Positions 52,035 through 60,839 are shown, counted from the first letter of the stretch. The stretch: DNA of 64,000 bases from Halobacterium hubeiense (GCF_001488575.1 NZ_LN831303.1:62001-126000); one strand, 5' to 3'. Numbers and translations: made by a program. The notes: generated from the letters alone by a model not told the origin.

Positions 52035-52790
52035 ATGCCATTCATCGCTCTTCGGGACGGTGAACCTGTAGCCCCCGAAGAAGTCGAGGATGCGTCTGGA
52101 ACGACGCTAATCTGTCCACACTGTCGGACCGAGATGTACGTCCGGAGTTCGTACACTCGTGGACAGGGTACATTCGTCGCCAAGCACTTCTACCACGCTT
52201 CGAACGGAGGAGATGGGAACGAGTGCGCTGGCGAAGGCGGAGAGTCGGCGGAACACCGCCGCATGAAGTCTATCGCTCTCTCGAAGCTGAAGGACCGATT
52301 CCCCGAGCACGCTGAAGCAGGCGTCGAGGTCGAAATCCACGACCGACGCGCTGACGCTGCTGTCCGATTTCCTCATTCAGACCCGCATCGCGTATTCGGC
52401 GAGGGAATCGTGGCAGAGGTCCAGTACCGCCACGAGGAGAAAGATATCGACGCCGCTACGGACGACTTCCTAGATGCGGGCTACACCGTTTACTGGCTCG
52501 AACCGGAGCACTTCCACGGGAAGAATGTCGCGTTTAGCCAGCCACATACACCGACTGTCTACGACGACTTCTCCTCAATACCGGCTCCGAATGCTCACGT
52601 TCGCCCCGACGTTCCACATCAGCACTCGCCGCCACAAGTCGAGGTTCTGCTTCCTCCGGAGTGGTTCGAGCAACACCGTGACGAACTGCGAGAGGGATGG
52701 CAGTCGGGACACTCGCTGTATCAAGAAATCCAAAAAAGAAGCTTCGTGCGGCCTGATGACGACGCTCAGGAGACATTCGATTCGTATTGA
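52035..52790 (+). CDS. CoiA-like nuclease domain protein
   Basis: The 251-residue protein starts MPFIALRDGEPVAPEEVED and has a zinc-finger-like pair (ICPHCRTEMYVRSSY) then SAEHRRMKSIALSKLKDRFPEHAEAGVEVEIHDRRADAAV and IVAEVQYRHEEKDIDAATDDFLDAGYTVYW. In CoiA-type proteins the EVEI...RADAAV...AEVQY pattern is the PD-(D/E)XK-like nuclease core, with Asp and Glu-x-Gln. CoiA relatives act in DNA uptake or defence. It precedes the Hachiman operon by about 100 bases. Confidence 0.8.
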   Translation: MPFIALRDGEPVAPEEVEDASGTTLICPHCRTEMYVRSSYTRGQGTFVAKHFYHASNGGDGNECAGEGGESAEHRRMKSIALSKLKDRFPEHAEAGVEVEIHDRRADAAVRFPHSDPHRVFGEGIVAEVQYRHEEKDIDAATDDFLDAGYTVYWLEPEHFHGKNVAFSQPHTPTVYDDFSSIPAPNAHVRPDVPHQHSPPQVEVLLPPEWFEQHRDELREGWQSGHSLYQEIQKRSFVRPDDDAQETFDSY

Positions 52791-52828
52791 ATCTGAATTC
52801 GAAGTTCCACCTAGCTCCAACTAACCTA

Positions 52829-52859
52829 GTAAAAAATATTATTACAGTGGACAGTCCAC
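52829..52859 (+). promoter_or_regulatory. promoter with palindrome upstream of hamA
   Basis: AAAAAATATTATT around 52831-52843 is a strong TATA-like block. GTGGA-CAG-TCCAC at 52847-52859 is a palindrome just downstream, where a repressor would block initiation. The hamA ATG follows 31 bases later, with AAGGGG before it as a possible ribosome-binding site. Confidence 0.6.
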
Positions 52860-52890
52860 AGGGGTAACACCTCGACAGAAGGGGCCTCTG

Positions 52891-53805
52891 ATGTCTGATT
52901 CAACTACTGATCCGTGGGCTGAAAGCACACTGTTTGACCAAGAAGAACTGCTGGACCACGTTTTCGAAGTCGAAAGCTGGCAATTCCAGAGCTTAGAGGT
53001 CTCTACCTATTGCATCAAGCCCGGCATGGGAACGTTAGATGATGCGGCGTTTATCCAGTTCCTAGGGCGTAAATACCCATATTTCGTCTTTCCAGAAGAT
53101 GAGGTCGATGACTATGATTTCCCGTATCGAGAGGCTCAGCGTCGAGCGGACTTCGATGAAGATTCAAAATACGACGGAAAACTTGGCGAGTTAGTTCTCT
53201 TCGTACTCGTCGATGCTCTTCTTGATTTGCCGTTAGTCAGCCATAAAATCGGGCTGATGCAGGAGCCGGTACAAGATCAGAAAGGGGCAGACGCTCTGTT
53301 CTATGGCCTGTATGATGGAAATGAGGCCCTCGGTGTGGGGGAGGCAAAAATCTACACAAGGAAGAGTCAGGGTATCGACAGCGCCTTCGAGAGTACCGAT
53401 CGCTTCCACGGTGCTCAGGGTGACGCGAAAACACGCCATGAACTCCGTGTAGCTCGGAATAATCTGAGTGCAAATCTCGACGAAGATCAATTCAAACGCC
53501 TCTTAGACGTGTTTTCCCCTGGGAAAAGCCAGCATCTGCATGTCCATCCTATTTTCCTGGGATATCAAGCGGACTGGCTTACCGAGAAACAGAAGGAGTG
53601 TAACTCACCACAGGAGTTAGAAGAGGAGATCGTGACCGAAATAAAAGATTCAGAAATACAAAAAGATGTCCAAGAGTCTTTGTCAGAGGACTATCCCAAC
53701 CTTGAGAAGTACGAGACCGTCTTCATGCTATTCCCGCTAGAAGATGTTGACGAGTTCCGTGAACGGTTACAGGAAGAAATCTTCCCCCACAGCGTTAATC
53801 ACTAA
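52891..53805 (+). CDS. hamA: Hachiman nuclease subunit HamA (DUF1837)
   Basis: The 304-residue protein shows the DUF1837 core: KLGELVLFVLVDALLDLPLVS (about residues 97-117), then KGADALFYGLYDGNEALGVGEAKIY with Asp134, Glu151 and Lys153 as the D...E-x-K nuclease triad, and THELRVARNNL-like helices after it. HamA is the nuclease partner of the helicase HamB in the Hachiman antiphage system, where it cuts DNA when HamB finds damaged or unusual DNA. Its stop shares one base with the hamB start (TAATG). Codon use is much less GC-rich than the chromosome, a sign of transfer. Confidence 0.88.
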   Translation: MSDSTTDPWAESTLFDQEELLDHVFEVESWQFQSLEVSTYCIKPGMGTLDDAAFIQFLGRKYPYFVFPEDEVDDYDFPYREAQRRADFDEDSKYDGKLGELVLFVLVDALLDLPLVSHKIGLMQEPVQDQKGADALFYGLYDGNEALGVGEAKIYTRKSQGIDSAFESTDRFHGAQGDAKTRHELRVARNNLSANLDEDQFKRLLDVFSPGKSQHLHVHPIFLGYQADWLTEKQKECNSPQELEEEIVTEIKDSEIQKDVQESLSEDYPNLEKYETVFMLFPLEDVDEFRERLQEEIFPHSVNH

Positions 53806-56408
53806 TGGACACGTATTCAGTCGCTGCTGAGCTTGAATCGTTCAACCGCTGTCTGGACCAGATGGCGGAGAACCTCATAAGGGATGATCTGGGCGTAAGG
53901 GAGACGGGTGGTTTATCTAATTGGGGAAATCAGACGATATCCCCACATGGTGACCTAACCCAAGAAAATGTGGAGAAGAGTGCGTGGGTGGCGTCATTTC
54001 TAGCTTCTAGTGATGATTCAGAACATAAACGGAAGGCCCTCGCATTCGGTATTCTATCGTATCTACACTATAATGATACGGAATATGAGGAGATGTATGA
54101 GCGGTATCTGTATATCATCCTTTCTCGTGTTGGCAATCTTCCCGCGTTTAGAAACGTGAAGCGGTCCGAGAGTCGTGTAAATTTCAAAGCAGACCTCATT
54201 CATTCGTTAGACTCCGTTTTGGGAACAGAGCTCGGCACCAATTCCAGTCGGTACAGCCTTGAGAATGGAGATGTTCTCTCCGAATTTCAGAAGGAAATCT
54301 ATGAGCATCTCCTTGCGGGAAGAAACGTGGCTATCTCAGGACCAACATCGGCAGGTAAATCCTTCATATTGCGGAGGTATATTGAGGAAATGGCGAGACA
54401 GCCTGGTAACTTTGAAGTCATCTATGTTGTTCCAACAAGGGCTTTAATTTCTGAGGTTAGTCAGAAACTCACGGATTTGAACGACTCGCTGGATAGTCCC
54501 GAAAACGAGTTTGATGTCCTCACAGGCGCACACTTCCCGGAGGATGAGGATAGATCAGATAACTCCTTCCTGGTGGTGACCCCGGAGAGATGCCTGAAGC
54601 TAATTGACCCGGATGTTCGGAAAGAGATTGACCCTAATCTGGTCTTCTTCGATGAAGTTCAAAATATAGAGGACGACGAACGAGGTGTCCTATTCGAGAA
54701 TATTGTTCGCTCGCTTGAAGACTACTATTCCTCAGCTCAAGTTGTCGCTGCTGGTCCTTATCTTGAGAATCCGCAGGAGACACTTGAAGATTTAACCAGT
54801 AACGAGGTTGCGGAGGTGAAGACAGGATTCACTCCCGTTCTGCAAATGAGGTGCGTGTTGAGGTTTATCAGCCAGAATCGGTCAAAGAATCGGAAGCTGG
54901 AAGTTAGAATACATAGCCCCTCTGGAAATATAGAGGAAATTGAGGTCCCCGAACCTGAGTCAATGACTTACTCTGAGGTCAAGGGGAATAAGAAGAAATC
55001 CTTGCGCAAAATCGTTCGCCGATTTGGATCGGACTCAAAGAATCTGGTCTATTCAAGCAGGAAGGACTATGCTGAGGATAGAGCGAAATATATCGCTCAA
55101 GATAAAGAAAAGCAGACCTCTTCTGAGGAACTTGATGACTTAATCAATTTCCTAGAAGAGACGATCCATGAAGACTACTCTCTCATCGACTGTCTGCAAC
55201 GAGGCGTAGCGTTTCACCACGGGATGGTCCCCAAGATTGCGCGAGAAAAAATTGAAGAGATATACAGTAATCAAGCAGTCATCGATACCATAGTTACAAC
55301 TCCAACACTAATGCAGGGTGTCAATTTACCTGCGGAGAAAATTTTCTTGGTAAGCTCAAACCGGGGTCAGAATGAACTGAGCGACTTTGAATTCGGGAAC
55401 CTCATCGGTCGAGTAGGACGGATTGACACTAAACTCTACGGGGCGATCTACTGTATCGAGGGTGAAGATGAAGAGTGGGCAGACAATAAGCTCGAGAATA
55501 CTGGTGACAAGGCGGTTGAGCCTGCGACAAATCAGGCTGTGGATGATTCAGATGAACTTATTAATGCCTTACAGCAGGAAGATCTGGGCTCGGTTGAAGA
55601 GCCCTCTGTCAAGTACACCTCCGTCCTTCTTCGTGGAAGATATCTAAAAGACCAGGAAATCAGTTCATATCTATCTAACAAGGGAATGGAGGAGGGTGAG
55701 ATTGAACGGGTTAATAGCGCCCTAGAGCGAACACTATCGGATATTGAAATCCCTAACTCGCTATTACGCAAGAACCCGACTGTTGACCCAATAAAGCAGG
55801 ATATCCTATTTAATGTGGTACAGTCCAACCCCGAACAGTGGATTATCGGAACTAACTCTCGCGACTTTTCTTACTCTTCCTTTTTGAGGATTACGAGGCA
55901 GCTAAACAAGATTTTCAAGTTCACTAACGACGACGTAGCTGGCGTTGATCCAGAGCACGTCGAGACAGACTATGGGGCTCTTGAACCAATTGTAGTTACT
56001 GCGAATCACTGGCTTAGAGGAGATACCTATCACGCAATGATTGAGAGCCGTAGAGATGCTGAGAACGTGAATGATGGGAGCCTTGATAAGTCTATCCGGA
56101 ATGTTTTGGAACTTGTCAACACAGATATTCGGTTTGTATTAGTGAAGTACTACGGTATTCTCACGACTATCTTAGAGTATCTGGATTACGAGACCCCGGA
56201 ATGGATGTTGAACTTTGATCAGATGTTGGAGATGGGATCTATGGAATTCAACCGTATCCACTTGATGTCTCGTGGAGTGGATCGTTCAATTGCCGTCGCT
56301 CTTTACTTGCCACAGAGTGTTGACGACCCGGTTGCGTACCTAAACGAGAATAGTGGCCGGATTGTTCCCTTCCATAGGAGCCACTTGGAGAATCAGGGGA
56401 TTTTATGA
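53805..56408 (+). CDS. hamB: Hachiman helicase subunit HamB (SF2)
   Basis: An 867-residue superfamily 2 helicase. Walker A is GPTSAGKSFILRRYIEE (residues 179-195), Walker B is FFDEVQNIEDDE (DEVQ at 283-286), TPTLMQGVNLPAEKIFLVS and EFGNLIGRVGRID are later helicase motifs. An N-terminal region of about 160 residues and a long C-terminal part have no named domain. It is translated with hamA from overlapping codons, the standard Hachiman arrangement. HamB probably translocates on DNA and holds HamA inactive until it meets a target. Confidence 0.88.
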   Translation: MDTYSVAAELESFNRCLDQMAENLIRDDLGVRETGGLSNWGNQTISPHGDLTQENVEKSAWVASFLASSDDSEHKRKALAFGILSYLHYNDTEYEEMYERYLYIILSRVGNLPAFRNVKRSESRVNFKADLIHSLDSVLGTELGTNSSRYSLENGDVLSEFQKEIYEHLLAGRNVAISGPTSAGKSFILRRYIEEMARQPGNFEVIYVVPTRALISEVSQKLTDLNDSLDSPENEFDVLTGAHFPEDEDRSDNSFLVVTPERCLKLIDPDVRKEIDPNLVFFDEVQNIEDDERGVLFENIVRSLEDYYSSAQVVAAGPYLENPQETLEDLTSNEVAEVKTGFTPVLQMRCVLRFISQNRSKNRKLEVRIHSPSGNIEEIEVPEPESMTYSEVKGNKKKSLRKIVRRFGSDSKNLVYSSRKDYAEDRAKYIAQDKEKQTSSEELDDLINFLEETIHEDYSLIDCLQRGVAFHHGMVPKIAREKIEEIYSNQAVIDTIVTTPTLMQGVNLPAEKIFLVSSNRGQNELSDFEFGNLIGRVGRIDTKLYGAIYCIEGEDEEWADNKLENTGDKAVEPATNQAVDDSDELINALQQEDLGSVEEPSVKYTSVLLRGRYLKDQEISSYLSNKGMEEGEIERVNSALERTLSDIEIPNSLLRKNPTVDPIKQDILFNVVQSNPEQWIIGTNSRDFSYSSFLRITRQLNKIFKFTNDDVAGVDPEHVETDYGALEPIVVTANHWLRGDTYHAMIESRRDAENVNDGSLDKSIRNVLELVNTDIRFVLVKYYGILTTILEYLDYETPEWMLNFDQMLEMGSMEFNRIHLMSRGVDRSIAVALYLPQSVDDPVAYLNENSGRIVPFHRSHLENQGIL

Positions 56409-56432
56409 TATTTCTGTTCTCTACTCGCCGTT

Positions 56433-56825
56433 GTGTCATCAGTCCCGGGTGACTTCGAGCAGGAACTCCGTGACACGCTCTCCGAGCGGACCGGCTACGA
56501 GTGCGCCAAGCAGTTCGAAGTGGGGAAGTCGGGGAATCGCTGGAAGGTCGACTGCGTACTCCTCGACGAACATGGCGTCAGGAAGGGCTACGTAGAGGTC
56601 AAGGAGACCTCGCGCTCCGCGAATCGTAGCACGTACATCAACCACATGCGACGGGCGTACGCGGAGATGGGGGACTTCCGGCAACTTGACGCGCCGAAGG
56701 CTGTGGTCGTCGCGGAGAAGTGGGACTTCGGGCGAATCGACTGGGACGCGATGTTCCGCTCAATCGACTGCTCTCTCGTTGACCTCGACGAATTGGATCA
56801 GCTCGTCTCACGAGTCAAGGAGTGA
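56433..56825 (+). CDS. PD-(D/E)XK nuclease linked to Hachiman
   Basis: A 130-residue single-domain protein with a GTG start. The core is WKVDCVLLDEHGVRKGYVEVKETSRSAN: Asp, then Glu-x-Lys (EVK), the PD-(D/E)XK nuclease signature, with FEQELRDTLSERTGYECAKQFEVGK before it. It lies 24 bases after hamB on the same strand and may be co-transcribed. GC is higher than in hamAB, so it may have a different origin. A third effector of the defence operon is possible but unproven. Confidence 0.75.
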   Translation: MSSVPGDFEQELRDTLSERTGYECAKQFEVGKSGNRWKVDCVLLDEHGVRKGYVEVKETSRSANRSTYINHMRRAYAEMGDFRQLDAPKAVVVAEKWDFGRIDWDAMFRSIDCSLVDLDELDQLVSRVKE

Positions 56826-56858
56826 CAGACTGACTCCGCAGTCTCGACTCCTTTCAGA

Positions 56859-57137
56859 CTACCAGCCGCCGTCGAGGAGGTTCTGGAGGTTCTGCTGCGT
56901 GTTCCTGTCTTCTCGGACTTCGAAGTCGGAAGACGCTGCGATCATCCGCATCGACTCCATAGCAGATTCGTCACGAGGAACGTACTCGGCGACTGAGTTG
57001 TCTTCGTCGCTCTGCTGCTTCTGCAGGATTCGCCCGCTCTCGTCCCCGAACTGGACGATGTAGTAGTGTCGTCCCTCGTCGTCGACGAACTCTTTGACCG
57101 CGCCACTTCGTTCGAAGGCTTGACCGTGACTACCCAT
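56859..57137 (-). CDS. hypothetical protein, 92 aa
   Basis: MGSHGQAFERSGAVKEFVDD, then HYYIVQFGDESGRILQKQQS and ESMRMIAASSDFEVREDRNT. Beta-rich start and a Gln-rich tail (NTQQNLQNLLDGGW). TTTATAG lies about 27 bases before the ATG. No family recognised. Convergent with the nuclease gene and divergent from the AlbA-like gene. Confidence 0.65.
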   Translation of the reverse strand: MGSHGQAFERSGAVKEFVDDEGRHYYIVQFGDESGRILQKQQSDEDNSVAEYVPRDESAMESMRMIAASSDFEVREDRNTQQNLQNLLDGGW

Positions 57138-57233
57138 AGCTAGCAGTTAAATTACTACTTGTTTATAGCTACTCCCGGACCAGCTGAGATAACGTTAAGG
57201 TGCTACTGAGGGACTGACTAATTTGAACAGCGA

Positions 57234-58598
57234 ATGGACGTAGAGCGTCTACTCGAGGAGGGGAACATCGAGACCTCGACCGTCGAGATCAAGCACGAGA
57301 ACGTCGACAACGAGAAGATCGTGAAAGAGATCGTGGCGTTCTCGAACAAGGGTAGTGGATCTGTTCTAGTTGGAATCGCAGAGGGAGATGATGGCCCCGT
57401 TGTAACCGGTGTGACGGACCTCCAGAAACTTGAGGAAGAAGTTAGTCAAACGTTGAGCCGCCACGTTTCGCCACGTCTTGAGCCTGAAATCGAAGTCCAC
57501 CACATCGATGGAGGGGACGTAGTCGAGTTTCAAGCACGTGGCGATTCCGCCGTTCGGAGCTTCGGCATCGACCCGCCACGGTTCCCCATCCGTCAAGGCT
57601 CTACGACGACGTATCTCGATGGAAGCGACCTCAGGCATCGGTACAGCACTTACTCGGAAGAGCAACCTACCGAAGATTCCCAGACCGAGGCAGACTCTGA
57701 AGTAGAGTTCAAGCAACTCCCATCGAAGCAGCACTGGCACGACCACGGCCCACACTACATCCCGAAGCCCGATGGCCACATCGCTCACCTCTGCACCTTC
57801 GGGGAAATGTATGTTCCCCGCGATCCGGTGCGCGTAACCGCGTCAGGACATCGACCGGATTTCCAGACTCTCGAACACAACCTTTCCTATCTGGCCGATA
57901 CATTCGCCCTTCAGGACATCCAGGGCCACTTTACAATCAACCAGGAGAACGGAGCATGGATTGGGGCCGGTCTCTCAAACTTCCTTGACGCAATCAAATC
58001 ACAACAGTAGCGGTATGAGGCGGCGGATCTTCACCCCAAGAATCTCTACAAGTGCGAGGAAGCGGTCTTCGTTGCGAATCCTGACCTCCCATATTCGGAG
58101 TCGTTACTCGTGATATACGCTGAGCCGTGGGTCTCGAACGACTTCTGTAGGCACTTCAAAGTCGTGCTGTTGACCAATGGATATCCAATCGACACCCGCC
58201 CACTCAACGAACTTGGCGACGAATCCAACCTGAACTTCGGCACAGCGGAGTCGATAACGGTGTCGAGTACCGGACTTGCTCGTCCCGAGAGGATGCCTGT
58301 GCAGCCTGTTGAGCAGGTCCAAGGACAAACGTCAGATCCTGTGAGCGAGGGAAACGAGATTATTGGATACCTCCTCGAAAATCCGTTCGAGGGCGATGAA
58401 GAGGCGATTTCGAGACACTTGGACTCGAGCGTTTCGACTCCGCTCTCTGAATTTTCGCACCTCTACGGGCACTTTCTACAGCTCCCGCCTGCGGACTTTG
58501 ACAAGCCTGAGCCGGCTCACTTCCAAGTTTACGACTACGACGAGTTCGCCAATATTCCCCTCGATGCAGTCCACGTAGACTTCCAGCTGGATTGGTAA
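57234..58598 (+). pseudogene. AlbA/Schlafen-type gene with an in-frame TAG
   Basis: The first 258 codons contain an AlbA_2/Schlafen domain: TVEIKHENVDNEKIVKEIVAFSNKGSGSVLVGIAEGDDGPVV (residues about 17-60), the fold of many defence-linked ATP-dependent proteins. After TAG (58008-58010) the same frame continues with good coding sense (RYEAADLHPKNLYKCEEAV, then LLVIYAEPWVSNDF) to 58598, about 195 more codons. One stop therefore splits a gene of about 454 codons; it is a nonsense mutation or, less likely, a read-through. A later ATG at 58110 could restart only the tail. Confidence 0.7.
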
Positions 58599-58621
58599 CT
58601 CTCTCGTTCGGCTATGTTGAC

Positions 58622-58772
58622 TCAGACTGTCCGCGCCCACTCGCAGTTAGTGCAGGAGAGGCGATGCCAGTCGTCACCCTGGAACCCGTCCTTTCTCTTC
58701 TTCGACTACGTTTTCGCCGCGCTCGGGACAACTATCTCGCTTGATTTCGTTGGCGACAGGGTCACTTCCCAT
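58622..58772 (-). pseudogene. frameshifted small zinc-finger protein
   Basis: MGSDPVANEIKRDSCPERGE continues VVEEEKGRVPG and then hits TGA. Shifting the frame at that point restores GDDWHRLSCTNCEWARTV, ending in a natural stop. CPER and CTNC resemble the CxxC halves of a small zinc ribbon, but the first reads CPER instead of CPxC. One base was probably lost or gained. Confidence 0.55.
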
Positions 58773-58897
58773 ACTCGAACGTCGGTCCTCTCCCTGTAGA
58801 GCTTCTTCAACCGCGGTGAAACTGGACGGCGAAGCGTCGTCGACCACATTAGGACTTTATCTGAGGGAGCGCGTACTGTGAGTTAGGTCCGTTAGTT

Positions 58898-59716
58898 ATG
58901 TCCGCAATTTCTGGTCCGAACGGCCCCGAAGGGGCGGCCGAGCAGCTCAAGCAGTTCTCGGACCAGTTCGTCGAAGACCTGAATCGAATTCCAGGCGTCG
59001 ACGAGGAGGTCATCAAGCAGGTTCTTCAGGGAGTATGTGAGGCCCCTCCCGAGAAACGCTTCACTGACTCGATGCGCATCTTCAGAGAGGAACTTCAGGG
59101 CAAGATTGGGGAAGACCTCAACTCCTCCGATTTCGAAATTCAGGTCGTGGAACGACTGGTTCCAGTCCTGTTCGACCGATTGAACCCAGACATCGAAGAG
59201 GTTCAAGAGGACTTCCTAGAGGTTGTCGTTGCGAATCGTGAGGCGGCGGAAGTGTCGCTGATACTGACGGTGTTCCTCGAGAAACTATCTGATTCACTGA
59301 CTTCGTTGTACGAGAGGAGTCTTACTGACGAAACGGAGGTCGACGAACTGCTCCCCTCGATTCTGATAGCGTTGAACGGCCGCCTCGTAACCTTCCAAGA
59401 AGACGGCGTTGACACCCTCTACAAGGACTTGATCGAGGATATCGTGTACGCTAACTACTACCTTGCCGAGGCAACCGACCGTCCGACCCCGACTCATCCA
59501 TCTAAACTCTCCGACGGCCGCATGCGTAAGCAAGTCCTCACGACTGGTGCGACGAAGGCGTACCGGGAACTGGACATCTCACTGAGCCGCGGTGCAGAAC
59601 TCGCGGGGATGTCTCTCGACGAGTTCGAAGCGGCGCTCTCCCAGCAAGGCATCCAGCCCGCGCAGGGTCCGGACGCCGACGAAGAGTTGTACGACGAGAG
59701 CGAGGACTGGTTCTAG
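58898..59716 (+). CDS. protein with C-terminal UPF0175-like antitoxin helix-turn-helix
   Basis: A 272-residue protein. Residues 1-210 are helical, acidic and unrecognised (SDQFVEDLNRIPGVDEEVIK, FEIQVVERLVPVLFDRLNP). The C-terminal part TKAYRELDISLSRGAELAGMSLDEFEAALSQQGI closely follows the UPF0175 antitoxin helix-turn-helix. A truncated PIN frame begins five bases after it, so the pair is a toxin-antitoxin locus with an enlarged antitoxin-like partner. Such extra domains are common in defence-type TA systems. Confidence 0.7.
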   Translation: MSAISGPNGPEGAAEQLKQFSDQFVEDLNRIPGVDEEVIKQVLQGVCEAPPEKRFTDSMRIFREELQGKIGEDLNSSDFEIQVVERLVPVLFDRLNPDIEEVQEDFLEVVVANREAAEVSLILTVFLEKLSDSLTSLYERSLTDETEVDELLPSILIALNGRLVTFQEDGVDTLYKDLIEDIVYANYYLAEATDRPTPTHPSKLSDGRMRKQVLTTGATKAYRELDISLSRGAELAGMSLDEFEAALSQQGIQPAQGPDADEELYDESEDWF

Positions 59717-59721
59717 CGTCG

Positions 59722-59877
59722 ATGGTAGCCTCCCCGATCGTCCTCAACACTGGCGTCCTCAGTTCATTCCTCCTCGCGGGCTGGTTCGAGAACCTCAACA
59801 TCTCAAGGATTGAAGCATCCGCCACGAACACTTCGATAACGGTGAGTGGTGTTCCGGACGAACCTGTGAAGGATTGA
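59722..59877 (+). pseudogene. truncated PIN-domain toxin partner
   Basis: MVASPIVLNTGVLSSFLLAGWFENL is the N-terminal strand and helix of a PIN domain, with Asn where the first catalytic Asp normally stands. The frame loses sense after GWFENLNIS, where a CRISPR-like repeat begins (59787), and ends at TGA 59875-59877. The toxin is therefore truncated, probably by recombination at the repeat. Confidence 0.55.
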
Positions 59878-59945
59878 AGCACCGTTGACGGAAAAACTCG
59901 GTAGTCCGCGATTCTGTTCTAGACGAACTATGAAGCGTTGATTCG
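59787..59945. CRISPR. CRISPR-like relic with three degenerate repeats
   Basis: Three 30-base repeat-like units lie at 59787-59816, 59851-59880 and 59916-59945, separated by spacers of 34 and 35 bases. Units 1 and 2 end in AAGGATTGAAGC; units 2 and 3 begin GTTCNNGACGAAC. This matches my memory of haloarchaeal type I-B repeats, which start GTTTCAGACGAAC and end GGGATTGAAGC (24 of 30 bases for unit 2). Repeats are degenerate and no cas genes are near, so it is a relic. Unit 3 also encodes the tail of the minus-strand membrane protein. Confidence 0.55.
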
Positions 59946-60290
59946 TTCCGTCCAGATTTGTCGTTCCGCTTTGAATCCAAACCAGAATGCGGTGAGTAAT
60001 ATTGGAATTGCGATACGGGTTGTCAGCCCACTCAATGCCAACAGCGACCACGATCCAAGCGCGACGAAATAACCCGCTGAATTTGTCGAGGTCGTCGCGC
60101 CGGAGGTGAAAATCAGAACCGCACCGATCCCGTTTACGCCCGCCAAGACCACCGAGACACGACCAGAAAACACCAGTAAACCGTATGCCCCCACGATACA
60201 CAGAACGATTCCGAGCAGATCGCGTGAGACAATTGAGCGGAGGGGCAAGCCACCAGCGTCAGGCGGATCTGTCTCCGAGGCCTCATTCAT
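59928..60290 (-). CDS. membrane protein, 120 aa
   Basis: The start at 60290 (MNEASETDPPDAGG) is chosen because GTTTTATTT on the minus strand is about 27 bases upstream; the longer frame starts inside noncoding sequence. About four helices follow: LLGIVLCIVGAYGLLVFSG, VVLAGVNGIGAVLIFTS, FVALGSWSLLALSGL and IAIPILLTAFWFGF. Its last codons lie in repeat unit 3 of the CRISPR-like relic. Function unknown. Confidence 0.7.
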   Translation of the reverse strand: MNEASETDPPDAGGLPLRSIVSRDLLGIVLCIVGAYGLLVFSGRVSVVLAGVNGIGAVLIFTSGATTSTNSAGYFVALGSWSLLALSGLTTRIAIPILLTAFWFGFKAERQIWTERINAS

Positions 60291-60436
60291 AGGAGGACAA
60301 CTGAGAGGAGGAAATAAAACGTGACCGAAGAGTTTGCTATGTCTGCTCTCTGAACTACCCATAGGTTTAGCGTGCAATCGGACGGTTCACACGAGAACTC
60401 GCTTCCCGAGATTCAGATGAGCCACGTACAGACAGT

Positions 60437-60610
60437 TCAACTATCGCCGAATTCGATGATAGCAGCCCCGAGGACGTAAAACGGGAATAAGAACAGAATC
60501 ATCAAAACGGGAATTACGATAAAGTCAGGCGTATCTATGTCTCCTGTCACGTATACCTGTGCAGCTAGCAGGTAGATGATTGCGGCGAGGAACAGCTCTG
60601 TTCGGTCCAT
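60437..60610 (-). CDS. 57-aa small membrane protein
   Basis: MDRTELFLAAIIYLLAAQVYV is followed by DIDTPDFIVIPVLMILFLF and PFYVLGAAIIEFGDS, giving two membrane helices. GATAAAC on the minus strand is about 27 bases upstream of the ATG. Short frame, easy to miss. Function unknown. Confidence 0.65.
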   Translation of the reverse strand: MDRTELFLAAIIYLLAAQVYVTGDIDTPDFIVIPVLMILFLFPFYVLGAAIIEFGDS

Positions 60611-60839
60611 ACGTTCGCAAAAGAGCCTGAGTTTATCATCATTGCGCGTCTAGCTGGATGCAACGGGAGGAAAACCGGGTTTGGCGGAGTACAGGAAGTC
60701 TCGTCCTCGGGACTGACTCCGCTCTGCAAGCAGTTTTGTACCTCATCGGTTTTCTATCGGGCTAACCCAGAGAATAGAGCCTATGACGGGGCGCCATGGC
60801 GTCCACGCCGTGGAGGGGGAGGGGCAATGTGCTGGAGGG

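Noticed and set aside
58110-58598. Independent 162-codon gene starting MIYAEPW
   Set aside because: Coding sense in the same frame already begins at 58011, right after the TAG of the AlbA-like gene, so this ATG is internal to the interrupted gene.
57234-58598. Pyrrolysine-type recoding of the TAG
   Set aside because: Nothing in the window suggests pyl genes or recoding structure, and a simple nonsense mutation fits the surrounding decay.
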